From: Nocardia brasiliensis IFM 10847
GTDB taxonomy: Bacteria > Actinomycetota > Actinomycetes > Mycobacteriales > Mycobacteriaceae
Length of the DNA: 44,737 nucleotides
NCBI RefSeq assembly: GCF_000710915.1
Contig: NZ_BAUA01000201.1
Location: forward strand, 1 to 44,737
Direction: 5' to 3'
The notes under the pieces were generated by a model, which worked only from the letters and a program-made list of their open reading frames with translations, searched no databases and was not told where the DNA came from. This document shows, piece by piece, positions 24,472 to 32,670 of this stretch. Position 1 is the first letter of the stretch. Each line of letters opens with the position of its first letter. The position numbers and the translations under genes are program-made.

Positions 24472-25595
24472 ATACCTCCAGGGGTCGGCAGACCGCGGGG
24501 TGGGTAAGTACAGGTGTGGCACCGCAGGCCGGAGTGCACTCGCGCTGGCCGGGTTTGATCGCGGCCTATCGCGACCGGATCGCCGGTGCGCGGGACTGGG
24601 AGCCGGTGACCCTGCTCGAGGGCGGTACGCCGCTGGTGCCCGCCCCGCACCTGTCCGAGCTGACCGGGTGTGAGGTATATCTCAAGGTCGAAGGGCTGAA
24701 CCCGACCGGCTCGTTCAAGGACCGCGGCATGACCGTGGCGATCACCGACGCGAAGTACCAGGGCCAGAAGGCGGTGCTCTGCGCCTCCACCGGCAACACC
24801 TCGGCATCTGCCGCGGCCTACGCCACCCGCGCGGACATGACCTGCGCGGTGCTCATCCCGCAGGGCAAGATCGCGATGGGCAAGCTGGCCCAGGCGGTCA
24901 TGCTGGGCGCGAAGATCATCCAGGTGGACGGCAACTTCGACGACTGCCTCGAGCTGGCGCGCAAGGTGACCTCCGATTTCCCGAGCATCGGCCTGGTGAA
25001 CTCGGTGAACCCGGCACGCATCGAGGGGCAGAAGACCGCCTCGTTCGAGATCTGCGATGTGCTGGGACGCGCGCCCGACGTGCACGCGCTGCCGGTCGGA
25101 AATGCGGGCAATATCACCGCCTACTGGCGCGGCTATCGCGAGTACTACGCCGACGGCATCACCACGCAGCTGCCGCGCATGCTCGGCGTGCAGGCCGCGG
25201 GGGCCGCACCGCTGGTGCACGGCGCCCCGGTGAGCGACCCGGAGACCATCGCGACAGCCATCCGGATCGGCGCGCCGGCGTCCTGGAACGCCGCGGTCGC
25301 GGCCAAGGAGGAGTCCGGTGGGGCCTTCCGTGCCGCCACCGACGAGGAGATCCTCGCGGCGTACCGACTGGTCGCGGCGTCCGAGGGCGTGTTCGTCGAG
25401 CCCGCGTCGGCCGCCAGCGTCGCGGGTCTGCTCGCCGCGCGCACCGAGGGTTGGCTGGATTCCGGCCTCACCGTCGTGTGCACCGTGACCGGTAACGGAC
25501 TCAAGGATCCCGACACCGCCCTGCTGGGAATGCCGCAGGTGCAGGCGATTCCGGTGGACCCGGTCGCGGTCGCCGCCGAGCTAGAGCTGGCCTGA
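24468..25595 (+). CDS. thrC: Threonine synthase
   Basis: 375 residues, the compact form typical of actinobacteria. It converts O-phosphohomoserine to threonine with PLP. The PLP lysine is Lys84 in GLNPTGSFKDRGM. The glycine-rich phosphate loop is in PVGNAGNITAYW and the Ser/Thr-rich STGNTSASAAAYA block follows the lysine. The ATG overlaps the hom TGA by 4 nt. The gene is followed by thrB, so the last two threonine steps are in reverse order relative to the pathway, as in mycobacteria. Confidence 0.95.
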   Translation: MNTSRGRQTAGWVSTGVAPQAGVHSRWPGLIAAYRDRIAGARDWEPVTLLEGGTPLVPAPHLSELTGCEVYLKVEGLNPTGSFKDRGMTVAITDAKYQGQKAVLCASTGNTSASAAAYATRADMTCAVLIPQGKIAMGKLAQAVMLGAKIIQVDGNFDDCLELARKVTSDFPSIGLVNSVNPARIEGQKTASFEICDVLGRAPDVHALPVGNAGNITAYWRGYREYYADGITTQLPRMLGVQAAGAAPLVHGAPVSDPETIATAIRIGAPASWNAAVAAKEESGGAFRAATDEEILAAYRLVAASEGVFVEPASAASVAGLLAARTEGWLDSGLTVVCTVTGNGLKDPDTALLGMPQVQAIPVDPVAVAAELELA

Positions 25596-25644
25596 ATTGA
25601 ATTCGAAGGATAGTCAGCTGGCCGAGCGGCGACGCGGTTCGGCG

Positions 25645-26610
25645 ATGAGCCGGACGCTGCCCGCGGGTATTTCGGTGACCGCGCGGGTGCCCGCGTCCAC
25701 CGCGAACCTCGGTCCCGGATTCGACTCGCTCGGGATGGCGCTCGGCATGTTCGACGAGATCGACGTGCGCACTACCGATTCGGGGCTCAGCATCCGGGTC
25801 GAGGGTGAGGGCGCCGACGATGTGCCGTGGGGCCCTTCGCATCTCGTGGTGCGGGCGATCGAACGCGGCCTGGAGGCCGCGGGCGTCTGGGCCGACGGCC
25901 TCGATGTGGTGTGCCGCAACGTGATTCCGCATTCGCGCGGGCTCGGCTCGTCCGCCTCCGCGGTGGTCGGCGGGCTGGCCGCGGGGTGCGCCATCGCGGC
26001 GGAGTTCGATTCGGCGCTGGCCACCTCGGACGACCAATTGGTGCAGCTCGCATCGGAATTCGAGGGACATCCGGACAACGCGGCGGCCAGTGTCCTCGGC
26101 GGCATCGTGGTGTCCTGGACCGAGACCGACCGTGCGGCCGATATCGGCCGGGACGGCGTGCCGGTGGCCGAACATCACGGCCGGGTGTACCGCGCCGTTC
26201 GGCTGGACGCGCACCCCGCGCTGCGTCCGGTCGTGCTCATCCCCGAGGAACGCTCGGCGACCGCGCACACCAGGGGCTTGTTGCCCGAGGTGGTGCCGCA
26301 CGGCGATGCCGCGTTCAACGTCAGCCGGGCCGCCCTGGCCGTGGTGGCGCTCACCCAGCGCCCCGACCTGCTGATGCCTGCGACGGCCGACCGGCTGCAC
26401 CAGGCCCAGCGTGCGCCCGCATTACCGCTGACCACCACCTGGATTTCCCGGCTGCGAGCGGCCGGTATCGCGGCCACCGTGTCCGGTGCCGGACCGACCG
26501 TCCTGGCCCTCGGGACCAGTGAATTCCCTGCCGAACTCCGCGAACTCGCGGCCCTGGACGGCCTGCGGGTGGTCGAGCCGGGACTGGCCGACGGAGTCCG
26601 GATCGACTGA
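25645..26610 (+). CDS. thrB: Homoserine kinase
   Basis: 321 residues from the ATG at 25645, close to the family norm. It belongs to the GHMP kinase superfamily and phosphorylates homoserine with ATP. The N-terminal block is VPASTANLGPGFDSLGMALG. The phosphate loop is PHSRGLGSSASAVVGGLAAG. The third motif is GIAATVSGAGPTVLAL. A TTG at 25597, 2 nt after thrC, would add 16 hydrophilic residues (NSKDSQLAERRRGSA) that are not typical of the family; neither start has a strong ribosome site. I prefer 25645. Downstream is the rho promoter, so the operon probably ends here. Confidence 0.93.
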   Translation: MSRTLPAGISVTARVPASTANLGPGFDSLGMALGMFDEIDVRTTDSGLSIRVEGEGADDVPWGPSHLVVRAIERGLEAAGVWADGLDVVCRNVIPHSRGLGSSASAVVGGLAAGCAIAAEFDSALATSDDQLVQLASEFEGHPDNAAASVLGGIVVSWTETDRAADIGRDGVPVAEHHGRVYRAVRLDAHPALRPVVLIPEERSATAHTRGLLPEVVPHGDAAFNVSRAALAVVALTQRPDLLMPATADRLHQAQRAPALPLTTTWISRLRAAGIAATVSGAGPTVLALGTSEFPAELRELAALDGLRVVEPGLADGVRID

Positions 26611-26623
26611 CGGCGCGTCTGCC

Positions 26624-26653
26624 TTGCCGATATTCGCAGTGTGCAGCTATCCT
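26624..26653 (+). promoter_or_regulatory. rho promoter
   Basis: TTGCCG (26624-26629) and TATCCT (26648-26653) are separated by 18 bp. The start site would be near 26660, giving a leader of about 238 nt before rho. Confidence 0.5.
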
Positions 26654-26897
26654 GAGCGAGTCCGTACATCGTGCGCATCAGACGCCGGTGCTTCATCAGG
26701 GCAATCGCTCCAGCAGGCTCCAGGCTCGAGCCTCCAGGCCATGGGGGTGCTGCGTAGCTGCGCAACTGGAATGATCTCTCCCACCTCTCACCACCGGTGG
26801 CGAAGCGGACGGACGCATCCGAGTCCGGCAGAATGCCCGGACTGCGGGACGAACCCTCGAAACAGCACACGGCAATCGAGGGAAGGAAAGGATTTCC
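26654..26897 (+). promoter_or_regulatory. Long rho leader
   Basis: No credible gene lies here. The leader contains several inverted elements, including CAGGCTCCAGGCTCGAGCCT around 26711-26732 with the palindrome GGCTCGAGCC. Rho genes commonly control their own level through Rho-dependent termination in the leader. A role in such autoregulation is an inference from length and position. Confidence 0.4.
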
Positions 26898-28934
26898 GTG
26901 ACAGATACGGACCTGCTCGCGACACCAGGGGTGGAATCCAACCCAGCCTCGGGCGACCGCGAAAGTGACTCCGGACAGATTTCGAAGATGAGCGAACAAA
27001 CCGACGTCGCACGATCGGGGCTGACTGGAATGTTGTTGCCGCAGTTGCGCGCGCTCGCGGGGGAGCTCGGTATCCGAGGCACCTCCGGAATGCGCAAAGG
27101 TGATTTGATCGCCGCCATCAAGGAAAATCAGGCCGGAAAACCGGCGAAGGGTGAAAAGCCCGAAGGGGGACAGGCCAAGTCCGCGGTTTCCGCCAAGGCC
27201 GAAACGTCCGGTAATACCGAAGCTCCCGCCGCCGCGCCCGCCCGGGCCGAACAGGGCACCCTCGATGTCGGCACCGCCCCGGTGAAAAAAGAGGCGCCCG
27301 CTGCCGAGGCCGCCGCACCGGCGAAGGAAAAGGAAGCTCCCGCGAACCAGGCTCCGGCCGAGAACGCGCAACCCACCTCGAACGAGTCCGACGACTCGGG
27401 CCGCGAGGGTGGTCAGCGTGGTCGTGGTCGGCAGCGGCGCGGCCGTGACCAGGCGCGATCCGGCGGTGGCGAGGCCGCGGCCGATGCGCGTGGTGACGAG
27501 CCGAAGCAGGATTCCGAGCAGGGCGAGCGGCGCCGCGAGCGCAACCAGTCCGGTGAGCGCAACCAGTCGGGTGAGCGCAACCAGTCCGGTGACCGCAACA
27601 ACCAGAACGGCAACGGCGGCAACGCGAACGGCGGCCGCAACAACGACCGCAACAACGCGCGCAACGACGACGACGAAGAGGGCGGACGCGGCCGGCGGGG
27701 CCGGCGGTTCCGTGAGCGTCGCCGTGGGCGCGACCGCGAAACCGGTGGCGGTGGCGGCGAGGCCCGCGAGCTGGAGATCCGCGAAGACGACGTGTTGCAG
27801 CCGGTCGCGGGCATCCTCGACGTGCTGGACAACTACGCCTTCGTCCGGACCTCGGGCTACCTGGCCGGGCCGAACGACGTCTACGTCTCGATGAACCTGG
27901 TCCGCAAGAACGGCCTGCGCCGCGGTGACGCGATCACCGGTGCGGTGCGCGCCCCGCGGGACGGCGAGCAGAGCAACCAGCGGCAGAAGTTCGATCCGCT
28001 GGTACGCCTGGACACGGTCAACGGTGGTGAGGTCGAGGCGGCCAAGCGGCGCCCCGAGTTCAGCAAGCTCACCCCGCTGTATCCGAACCAGCGCCTGCGC
28101 CTGGAGACCCAGCCGAACAAGCTGACCACCCGCGTCATCGACCTGATCATGCCGATCGGTAAGGGCCAGCGCGCCCTGATCGTCTCGCCGCCGAAGGCCG
28201 GTAAGACGACGATCATGCAGGACATCGCGAATGCCATCGCGATCAACAACCCCGAGGTCTACCTCATGGTGGTGTTGGTCGACGAGCGTCCCGAAGAGGT
28301 CACCGACATGCAGCGTTCGGTGAAGGGCGAGGTCATCGCCTCGACCTTCGACCGGCCGCCGTCAGACCACACCTCGGTCGCCGAGCTCGCCATCGAGCGC
28401 GCCAAGCGACTGGTGGAAATGGGCAAAGACGTTGTGGTGCTGCTCGACTCGATCACTCGACTCGGCCGCGCGTACAACAACTCCTCGCCCGCGTCCGGCC
28501 GAATCCTTTCCGGTGGTGTCGATTCCACCGCGCTGTACCCGCCCAAGCGGTTCCTCGGCGCGGCGCGAAACATCGAGAACGGCGGCTCGCTCACCATCAT
28601 CGCGACCGCGATGGTGGAGACCGGATCCACCGGTGACACGGTCATCTTCGAGGAGTTCAAGGGCACCGGTAACGCGGAGCTCAAGCTGGACCGCAAGATC
28701 GCGGAACGGCGCGTGTTCCCCGCGGTGGACGTCAACCCCTCCGGCACTCGTAAGGACGAGCTACTGCTCAGCCCCGACGAGGCGGCGGTGCTGCACAAGC
28801 TGCGCCGCGTACTGTCCGGCCTGGACTCGCACCAGGCGATCGATCTGCTGATCGACCGTCTGAAGAAGTCCAAGAACAACCTCGAGTTCCTGATGCAGGT
28901 CAGCAAGACCGCGCCGGGCGCACTCGACGAATGA
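26898..28934 (+). CDS. rho: Transcription termination factor Rho, with long disordered insertion
   Basis: 678 residues; E. coli Rho is about 419. Residues 40-76 form the N-terminal helical domain (LPQLRALAGELGIRG). Residues 77-285 are low-complexity: Ala/Lys/Glu-rich, then Arg/Gly/Asn-rich with three RNQSGE repeats and RGRRGRR clusters. This large insertion is typical of actinobacterial Rho and adds RNA affinity. The OB-fold RNA-binding domain starts near 290 (VLQPVAGILDVLDNYAFVR). The RecA-like motor has the P-loop PPKAGKTT near 432 and Walker B VVVLLDSITRLGRAYN. The GTG at 26898 follows AAAGGA. The gene is single, with its own promoter and terminator. Confidence 0.96.
   Translation: MTDTDLLATPGVESNPASGDRESDSGQISKMSEQTDVARSGLTGMLLPQLRALAGELGIRGTSGMRKGDLIAAIKENQAGKPAKGEKPEGGQAKSAVSAKAETSGNTEAPAAAPARAEQGTLDVGTAPVKKEAPAAEAAAPAKEKEAPANQAPAENAQPTSNESDDSGREGGQRGRGRQRRGRDQARSGGGEAAADARGDEPKQDSEQGERRRERNQSGERNQSGERNQSGDRNNQNGNGGNANGGRNNDRNNARNDDDEEGGRGRRGRRFRERRRGRDRETGGGGGEARELEIREDDVLQPVAGILDVLDNYAFVRTSGYLAGPNDVYVSMNLVRKNGLRRGDAITGAVRAPRDGEQSNQRQKFDPLVRLDTVNGGEVEAAKRRPEFSKLTPLYPNQRLRLETQPNKLTTRVIDLIMPIGKGQRALIVSPPKAGKTTIMQDIANAIAINNPEVYLMVVLVDERPEEVTDMQRSVKGEVIASTFDRPPSDHTSVAELAIERAKRLVEMGKDVVVLLDSITRLGRAYNNSSPASGRILSGGVDSTALYPPKRFLGAARNIENGGSLTIIATAMVETGSTGDTVIFEEFKGTGNAELKLDRKIAERRVFPAVDVNPSGTRKDELLLSPDEAAVLHKLRRVLSGLDSHQAIDLLIDRLKKSKNNLEFLMQVSKTAPGALDE
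27537..27590 (+). repeat. Three 18-bp tandem repeats inside rho
   Basis: GAGCGCAACCAGTCCGGT is repeated at 27537, 27555 and 27573 with one mismatch in the second copy. It encodes ERNQSG three times in the disordered insertion, followed by a fourth degenerate unit (DRNNQNG). Confidence 0.85.
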
Positions 28935-29216
28935 GTTCCTGAGTTGTACTGCCGAAAGGGCCTCGCCACCGCGGGGCCCTTTCGGCGTGCTGGGGCTGAA
29001 GAAGATCAGCCCGATCATGGCCGCGCCGCTGACCAATCCGCCGATGATGATCGCCGAGGTACTCACCGCGCTCCCCTCCGGAGCGGTGTGCAGAGTGTCG
29101 ACGTAGACGGTGGTTGTCGGGGCGGCGGTGGTCGGAATGTCCGGCAACGCACACCAGCCGACCGCGACAGCGAGAAGCAGCAGACCGAAGATCGCGGACG
29201 CGACTCGGATGTTCAC
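28761..29216 (-). CDS. Small two-span membrane protein, overlapping the rho 3' end antisense
   Basis: 151 residues in an open minus-strand frame. The N-terminus is a hydrophobic signal or anchor (ASAIFGLLLLAVAVGW), followed by a Thr/Pro-rich loop and a second membrane segment (AIIIGGLVSGAAMIGLIFF, about 55-73), then a polar tail. The GTG at 29216 has AAGGGAG 5 nt upstream on the minus strand, a strong ribosome site that argues for a real gene. Its last 174 bases run antisense to the end of rho, and it also reads through the rho terminator hairpin. I do not recognise the family. The membrane part looks genuine; the C-terminal tail may be chance. Confidence 0.5.
   Translation of the reverse strand: MNIRVASAIFGLLLLAVAVGWCALPDIPTTAAPTTTVYVDTLHTAPEGSAVSTSAIIIGGLVSGAAMIGLIFFSPSTPKGPRGGEALSAVQLRNSFVECARRGLADLHQELEVVLGLLQTVDQQIDRLVRVQAGQYAAQLVQHRRLVGAEQ
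28951..28986 (+). terminator. rho terminator hairpin
   Basis: GCCGAAAGGGCC (28951-28962) pairs perfectly with GGCCCTTTCGGC (28975-28986) around a 12-nt loop, 17 nt after the rho stop. It has no U-tract after the stem. Confidence 0.75.
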
Positions 29217-29617
29217 AAGTTCTCCCTTCTGTCACGGCACGCCGATGTGCGCTCGACACTCGAGATGGCTTTCACGCTTTCGAGGGCTGTGCTCACGCCG
29301 CGAACCGGCCCGAGGGTCTCAACTCTATGAACGTCGCTGTTCGTGTTCGTGAGTAGCGGACTACCCGACTTCAGGGTTCCTGAGACAGCGTCGATCCGCG
29401 TGCCCGAACTTCCTGGGGCGACAGCGGCGGGGGGTCTACCTAGGACGGGAACAAACCACCCGCCCGGGGTGTTTTGGGAGCGTAGCGACAGTTCTGGCAT
29501 ACTGAACGGTCGTTGCGTCTGCTCACTCGAGCAGACCTCCCGCCTAAGTCGGCTCCGGTTCACGTTCCCGCGATTCCGCGCGTGAGCGACCCGGCGGCCA
29601 ATATCGAGAGGACACCC
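29217..29617. other. Intergenic region upstream of rpmE
   Basis: This 401-bp region lies between the divergent small membrane gene and rpmE. It holds the promoters of both. A candidate rpmE promoter is TTGGGA (29474-29479), 18 bp, CATACT (29498-29503), giving a leader of about 108 nt. Open frames on both strands here have poor codon patterns and I take them as shadows. Confidence 0.4.
29474..29503 (+). promoter_or_regulatory. Candidate rpmE promoter
   Basis: TTGGGA and CATACT are separated by 18 bp. The expected start is near 29510, about 108 nt before the rpmE ATG. It is the best promoter-like pair in the intergenic region. Confidence 0.4.
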
Positions 29618-29854
29618 ATGAAGGCAGGAATCCACCCGACGTATGTCGACACCACGGTCGTCTGTGGTTGCGGCAACACCTTCCAGACTCGCAGCACCAA
29701 GGAGTCGGGACACATCACCGTCGAGGTCTGCTCGCAGTGCCACCCGTTCTACACCGGCAAGCAGAAGATCCTCGACACCGGTGGCCGCGTGGCCCGCTTC
29801 GAGGCGCGCTACGGCAAGCGGGCAGGCAAGAAGGCCGACTCCGACGCCAAATAG
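29618..29854 (+). CDS. rpmE: 50S ribosomal protein bL31, zinc-binding form
   Basis: 78 residues. It is the large-subunit protein L31, of the C+ type that carries a zinc site: Cys in VCGCGNTF near 16-18 and CSQC in EVCSQCHPFYTG near 37-40. Actinobacteria often have a second, zinc-free paralogue used when zinc is scarce; none is in this window. GAGAGGA lies 6 nt before the ATG. The frame is open further upstream, but the conserved start is MKAGIHP. It is followed by a strong hairpin and then prfA. Confidence 0.95.
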   Translation: MKAGIHPTYVDTTVVCGCGNTFQTRSTKESGHITVEVCSQCHPFYTGKQKILDTGGRVARFEARYGKRAGKKADSDAK

Positions 29855-29862
29855 CTTCCTCG

Positions 29863-29898
29863 CCGACGCCCGGTCCTGCGCTGCAGGCCGGGCGTCGG
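29863..29898 (+). terminator. Long hairpin between rpmE and prfA
   Basis: CCGACGCCCGG (29863-29873) pairs with CCGGGCGTCGG (29888-29898), and inside it CCTGC (29875-29879) pairs with GCAGG (29883-29887) around a 3-nt loop. The result is a 16-bp stem with one bulged base. It begins 9 nt after the rpmE stop and may terminate, attenuate or protect the rpmE mRNA. Confidence 0.7.
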
Positions 29899-29942
29899 TG
29901 CTTTGTCAGGGGGACAGGGAAACTAGAGAAGGAAGCGAAGCT

Positions 29943-31013
29943 GTGACGCAACCGTCCGCGATCGACGACATTCTGGCCGAACACGCCGGCCTGGAAACGC
30001 AGCTGTCCGATCCGGCGCTGCACAACGATCCGGGCGCCGCGCGCCGGGTCGGCAAGCGGTTCGCCGAGCTCGCGCCGATCATGGCGACCTATACCAAGCT
30101 GAAGTCCGCGCGTGAGGATCTGGCCGCCGCGCAGGAACTCGCCGCCGACGACGCGGCGTTCGCCGCCGAGGTCCCGGACCTGGAACGTCAGGTCGGCGAG
30201 CTGGAGCAGGCTCTGGCCGATCTGCTCGCGCCGCGTGACCCGCACGACGGCGACGATGTGGTGCTCGAGGTGAAATCCGGTGAGGGCGGCGAGGAATCGG
30301 CGCTGTTCGCCTCCGATCTGGCCCGCATGTACGTCCGCTACGCGGAGCGACACGGCTGGAAGGTCGAGATCCTCGACGTCACCGTGTCCGATCTCGGCGG
30401 CTACAAGGACGCGACGCTCTCGATCAAGAGCCGCGATGCCGCGCGCGACGGCGTGTGGTCGCGGTTCAAGTTCGAAGGCGGCGTGCATCGCGTGCAGCGG
30501 GTGCCGGTGACCGAGTCGCAGGGCCGGATCCATACTTCCGCCGCGGGCGTGCTCATCTACCCCGAACCCGACGAGGTGGAGGAGGTGCAGATCGACGAGA
30601 GCGATCTGCGCGTCGATGTCTACCGGTCCTCCGGCAAGGGCGGCCAGGGCGTCAACACCACCGACTCCGCGGTCCGGCTCACCCACCTGCCCACCGGCAT
30701 CGTGGTGACCTGCCAGAACGAGCGGTCGCAGCTGCAGAACAAGGCTCGCGCCATGCAGGTGCTGGCCGCCCGGTTGCAGGCGCTCGCCGAGGAGCAGGCC
30801 GATCAGGAGGCAGCGGCGGGCCGGGCCAGCCAGATCCGCACGGTCGACCGTTCCGAGCGCATCCGCACCTACAACTTCCCGGAGAACCGGATCACCGACC
30901 ATCGCATCGGCTTCAAGGCACACAACCTGGACTCGGTGCTGGACGGCGACCTGGACGCACTGTTGGACGCGCTCGGCAAGGCGGACCGCGAGGCCCGAAT
31001 GGCCGCGGAGTAA
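29943..31013 (+). CDS. prfA: Peptide chain release factor 1
   Basis: 356 residues. RF1 reads UAA and UAG stop codons in the ribosomal A site and triggers peptide release. The GGQ motif is at 233-235 in SSGKGGQGVNTTDS; Gln235 is the residue methylated by PrmC. The codon-recognition tripeptide is PVT at 188-190 in RVPVTESQGRIHTS, where E. coli has PAT; PVT is also seen in actinobacteria. The C-terminal RSERIRTYNFPENRITDHRI block is intact. The GTG at 29943 is preceded by GAAGGAAG. The open frame upstream overlaps rpmE and is a shadow. It is followed 25 nt later by prmC. Confidence 0.96.
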   Translation: MTQPSAIDDILAEHAGLETQLSDPALHNDPGAARRVGKRFAELAPIMATYTKLKSAREDLAAAQELAADDAAFAAEVPDLERQVGELEQALADLLAPRDPHDGDDVVLEVKSGEGGEESALFASDLARMYVRYAERHGWKVEILDVTVSDLGGYKDATLSIKSRDAARDGVWSRFKFEGGVHRVQRVPVTESQGRIHTSAAGVLIYPEPDEVEEVQIDESDLRVDVYRSSGKGGQGVNTTDSAVRLTHLPTGIVVTCQNERSQLQNKARAMQVLAARLQALAEEQADQEAAAGRASQIRTVDRSERIRTYNFPENRITDHRIGFKAHNLDSVLDGDLDALLDALGKADREARMAAE

Positions 31014-31038
31014 CGAGCTTTCGGGCAGAGTCTGCGAG

Positions 31039-31914
31039 ATGTCCACGACCAGAGTGGCGTTGCGCCCCGCCATCAACGATGCCGTCGCGGCGTTGCGGGC
31101 GGCGGGGGTGCACAGCCCGCAAGCCGACGCGGAACACCTTGCCGCGCATGTGCTCGGCGTGCAGCGCAGCCGGTTGCTGATGACGCCGCTCATCACCCCG
31201 GCGGAGTTGGCCGAGTATCGCGCGCTGGTCGCGCGCCGCGCGGAGCGAATTCCGTTGCAACACTTGACCGGAACCGCGGCGATGGGCGATGTCGACCTGG
31301 CCGTCGGGCCCGGTGTCTTCGTACCGCGGCCCGAGACCGAACTGCTGTTCGCCTGGGCGCTGGCGCAACTGGCGGCGCTGCCGCACGATCACGCGCCGAT
31401 CGTCGTCGATCTGTGCACCGGTTCCGGCGCGCTCGCGTTGGCCATCGCGCATGCCCGGCCCGATGCCGTGGTTCATGCCGTCGAACTCGACCCCGCCGCG
31501 CTGCGCTGGGTCCGGCGCAACGCCGATCGGCGCGGCGCCGAGGGGGACACCCCGATCGTCCTGCACGCCGCCGACGTCACGGACCCGGACCTGCTGCGCG
31601 AGCTGGACGGCCGCGTCGATGTCGTGGTGTCCAACCCGCCCTACATACCCGAGGGCGCCGAGCTCGACCCGGAAGTGGCCGACCACGACCCACACCTGGC
31701 CCTGTTCGGCGGTCCGGACGGCTTGGACGTCATCCGCGGCATGCTGCCCACCATCGTTCGCCTGCTGCGCCCCGGCGGCAGCACCGCCATCGAACACGAC
31801 GACGCGAACGGTTCCGACCTGGCCGCGTTGCTCGCCGCCGCCGATTTCGCCGACATCGTCGAGCATCCGGACTTAGCGGGCAAACCGCGCTTCGTCGCCG
31901 CAAATCGCCCCTGA
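31039..31914 (+). CDS. prmC: Peptide chain release factor N5-glutamine methyltransferase
   Basis: 291 residues. It methylates the GGQ glutamine of RF1 and RF2 using SAM. The N-terminal helical bundle is followed by VPRPETELL, the SAM motif DLCTGSGALALAIA (124-130) and the catalytic NPPY at 199-202 in VVVSNPPYIPEGAELDPEV. It lies directly after its substrate gene prfA, as in many bacteria (hemK/prmC). The ATG at 31039 has only a weak purine-rich site. The downstream sua5 gene is 38 nt away. Confidence 0.94.
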   Translation: MSTTRVALRPAINDAVAALRAAGVHSPQADAEHLAAHVLGVQRSRLLMTPLITPAELAEYRALVARRAERIPLQHLTGTAAMGDVDLAVGPGVFVPRPETELLFAWALAQLAALPHDHAPIVVDLCTGSGALALAIAHARPDAVVHAVELDPAALRWVRRNADRRGAEGDTPIVLHAADVTDPDLLRELDGRVDVVVSNPPYIPEGAELDPEVADHDPHLALFGGPDGLDVIRGMLPTIVRLLRPGGSTAIEHDDANGSDLAALLAAADFADIVEHPDLAGKPRFVAANRP

Positions 31915-31952
31915 AAGGTGGTCGGGGCGAGCCCGCGTGACAGGATGGTCCG

Positions 31953-32618
31953 GTGAGTACCGTCTACGACTGCGCGGATCCCGACCTGCGCGCCGCCGGA
32001 CTGACCGCAGCCACCAGCGCGCTGAAATCCGGCCGGCTGGTCGTGCTGCCGACCGACACGCTCTACGGTCTGGCCGCGGACGCCTTCGATGCCACCGCGG
32101 TGAGTTCGCTGCTCGCGGCCAAGCGCCGCGGCAGAGACATGCCGGTGCCGGTCCTGGTCGGTTCCTGGCACACCATCGACGGCCTGGTCTTCTCGGTGCG
32201 CCCGCAGGCGCGGGAGCTGATCCGGGCGTTCTGGCCCGGCGGCCTGAGTCTCGTTGTGCAGCAAGCCCCTTCGCTCTCCTGGGATCTCGGGGACACCCGC
32301 GGCACGGTGATGCTGCGGATGCCGCTGCACCCGGTCGCCCTCGACCTGCTGCGCGAGGTCGGCCCGCTCGCCGTCTCCAGCGCCAACGTGTCCGGGCAGC
32401 CGCCCGCCAAGACCGCCGCGGAGGCCCGCGAGCAACTCGGCGATCTCGTCGGCACCTACCTCGACGGCGGGCCCGCCGCGCACGCTGTCGCCTCCACCAT
32501 CGTCGACCTGACCGCCGATCAACCGCGCGTGCTGCGCGAGGGTGCCGTATCGATCGGCGATATCGCCGAAGTCCTCGGCATGTCGCCGGAGGCGCTGTCC
32601 AGCGCCTCCATCCGATGA
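31953..32618 (+). CDS. sua5: L-threonylcarbamoyladenylate synthase (Sua5/YwlC/TsaC family)
   Basis: 221 residues, the short catalytic domain only, without the C-terminal Sua5 domain. It makes threonylcarbamoyl-AMP from threonine, bicarbonate and ATP, the first step of t6A37 tRNA modification. Motifs are PTDTLYGL (33-40), AAKRRGRDMPVPVL (57-70), FWPGGLSLV and SSANVSGQP (142-150). The GTG at 31953 follows CAGGAT by 6 nt, a weak leaderless signal. It sits in the conserved prfA-prmC-sua5-wecA block. TsaB, TsaD and TsaE, which complete the pathway, are not in this window. Confidence 0.94.
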   Translation: MSTVYDCADPDLRAAGLTAATSALKSGRLVVLPTDTLYGLAADAFDATAVSSLLAAKRRGRDMPVPVLVGSWHTIDGLVFSVRPQARELIRAFWPGGLSLVVQQAPSLSWDLGDTRGTVMLRMPLHPVALDLLREVGPLAVSSANVSGQPPAKTAAEAREQLGDLVGTYLDGGPAAHAVASTIVDLTADQPRVLREGAVSIGDIAEVLGMSPEALSSASIR

Positions 32619-32670
32619 TCGATCAGGCGCCGGCGCGAATGAGTGACCCGATGCTCGGGCGGTGCCGCGG

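Noticed and set aside
29213..29743. Minus-strand frame over the rpmE upstream region (176 codons)
   Set aside because: It overlaps rpmE antisense, lacks a ribosome site and has no membrane or domain pattern.
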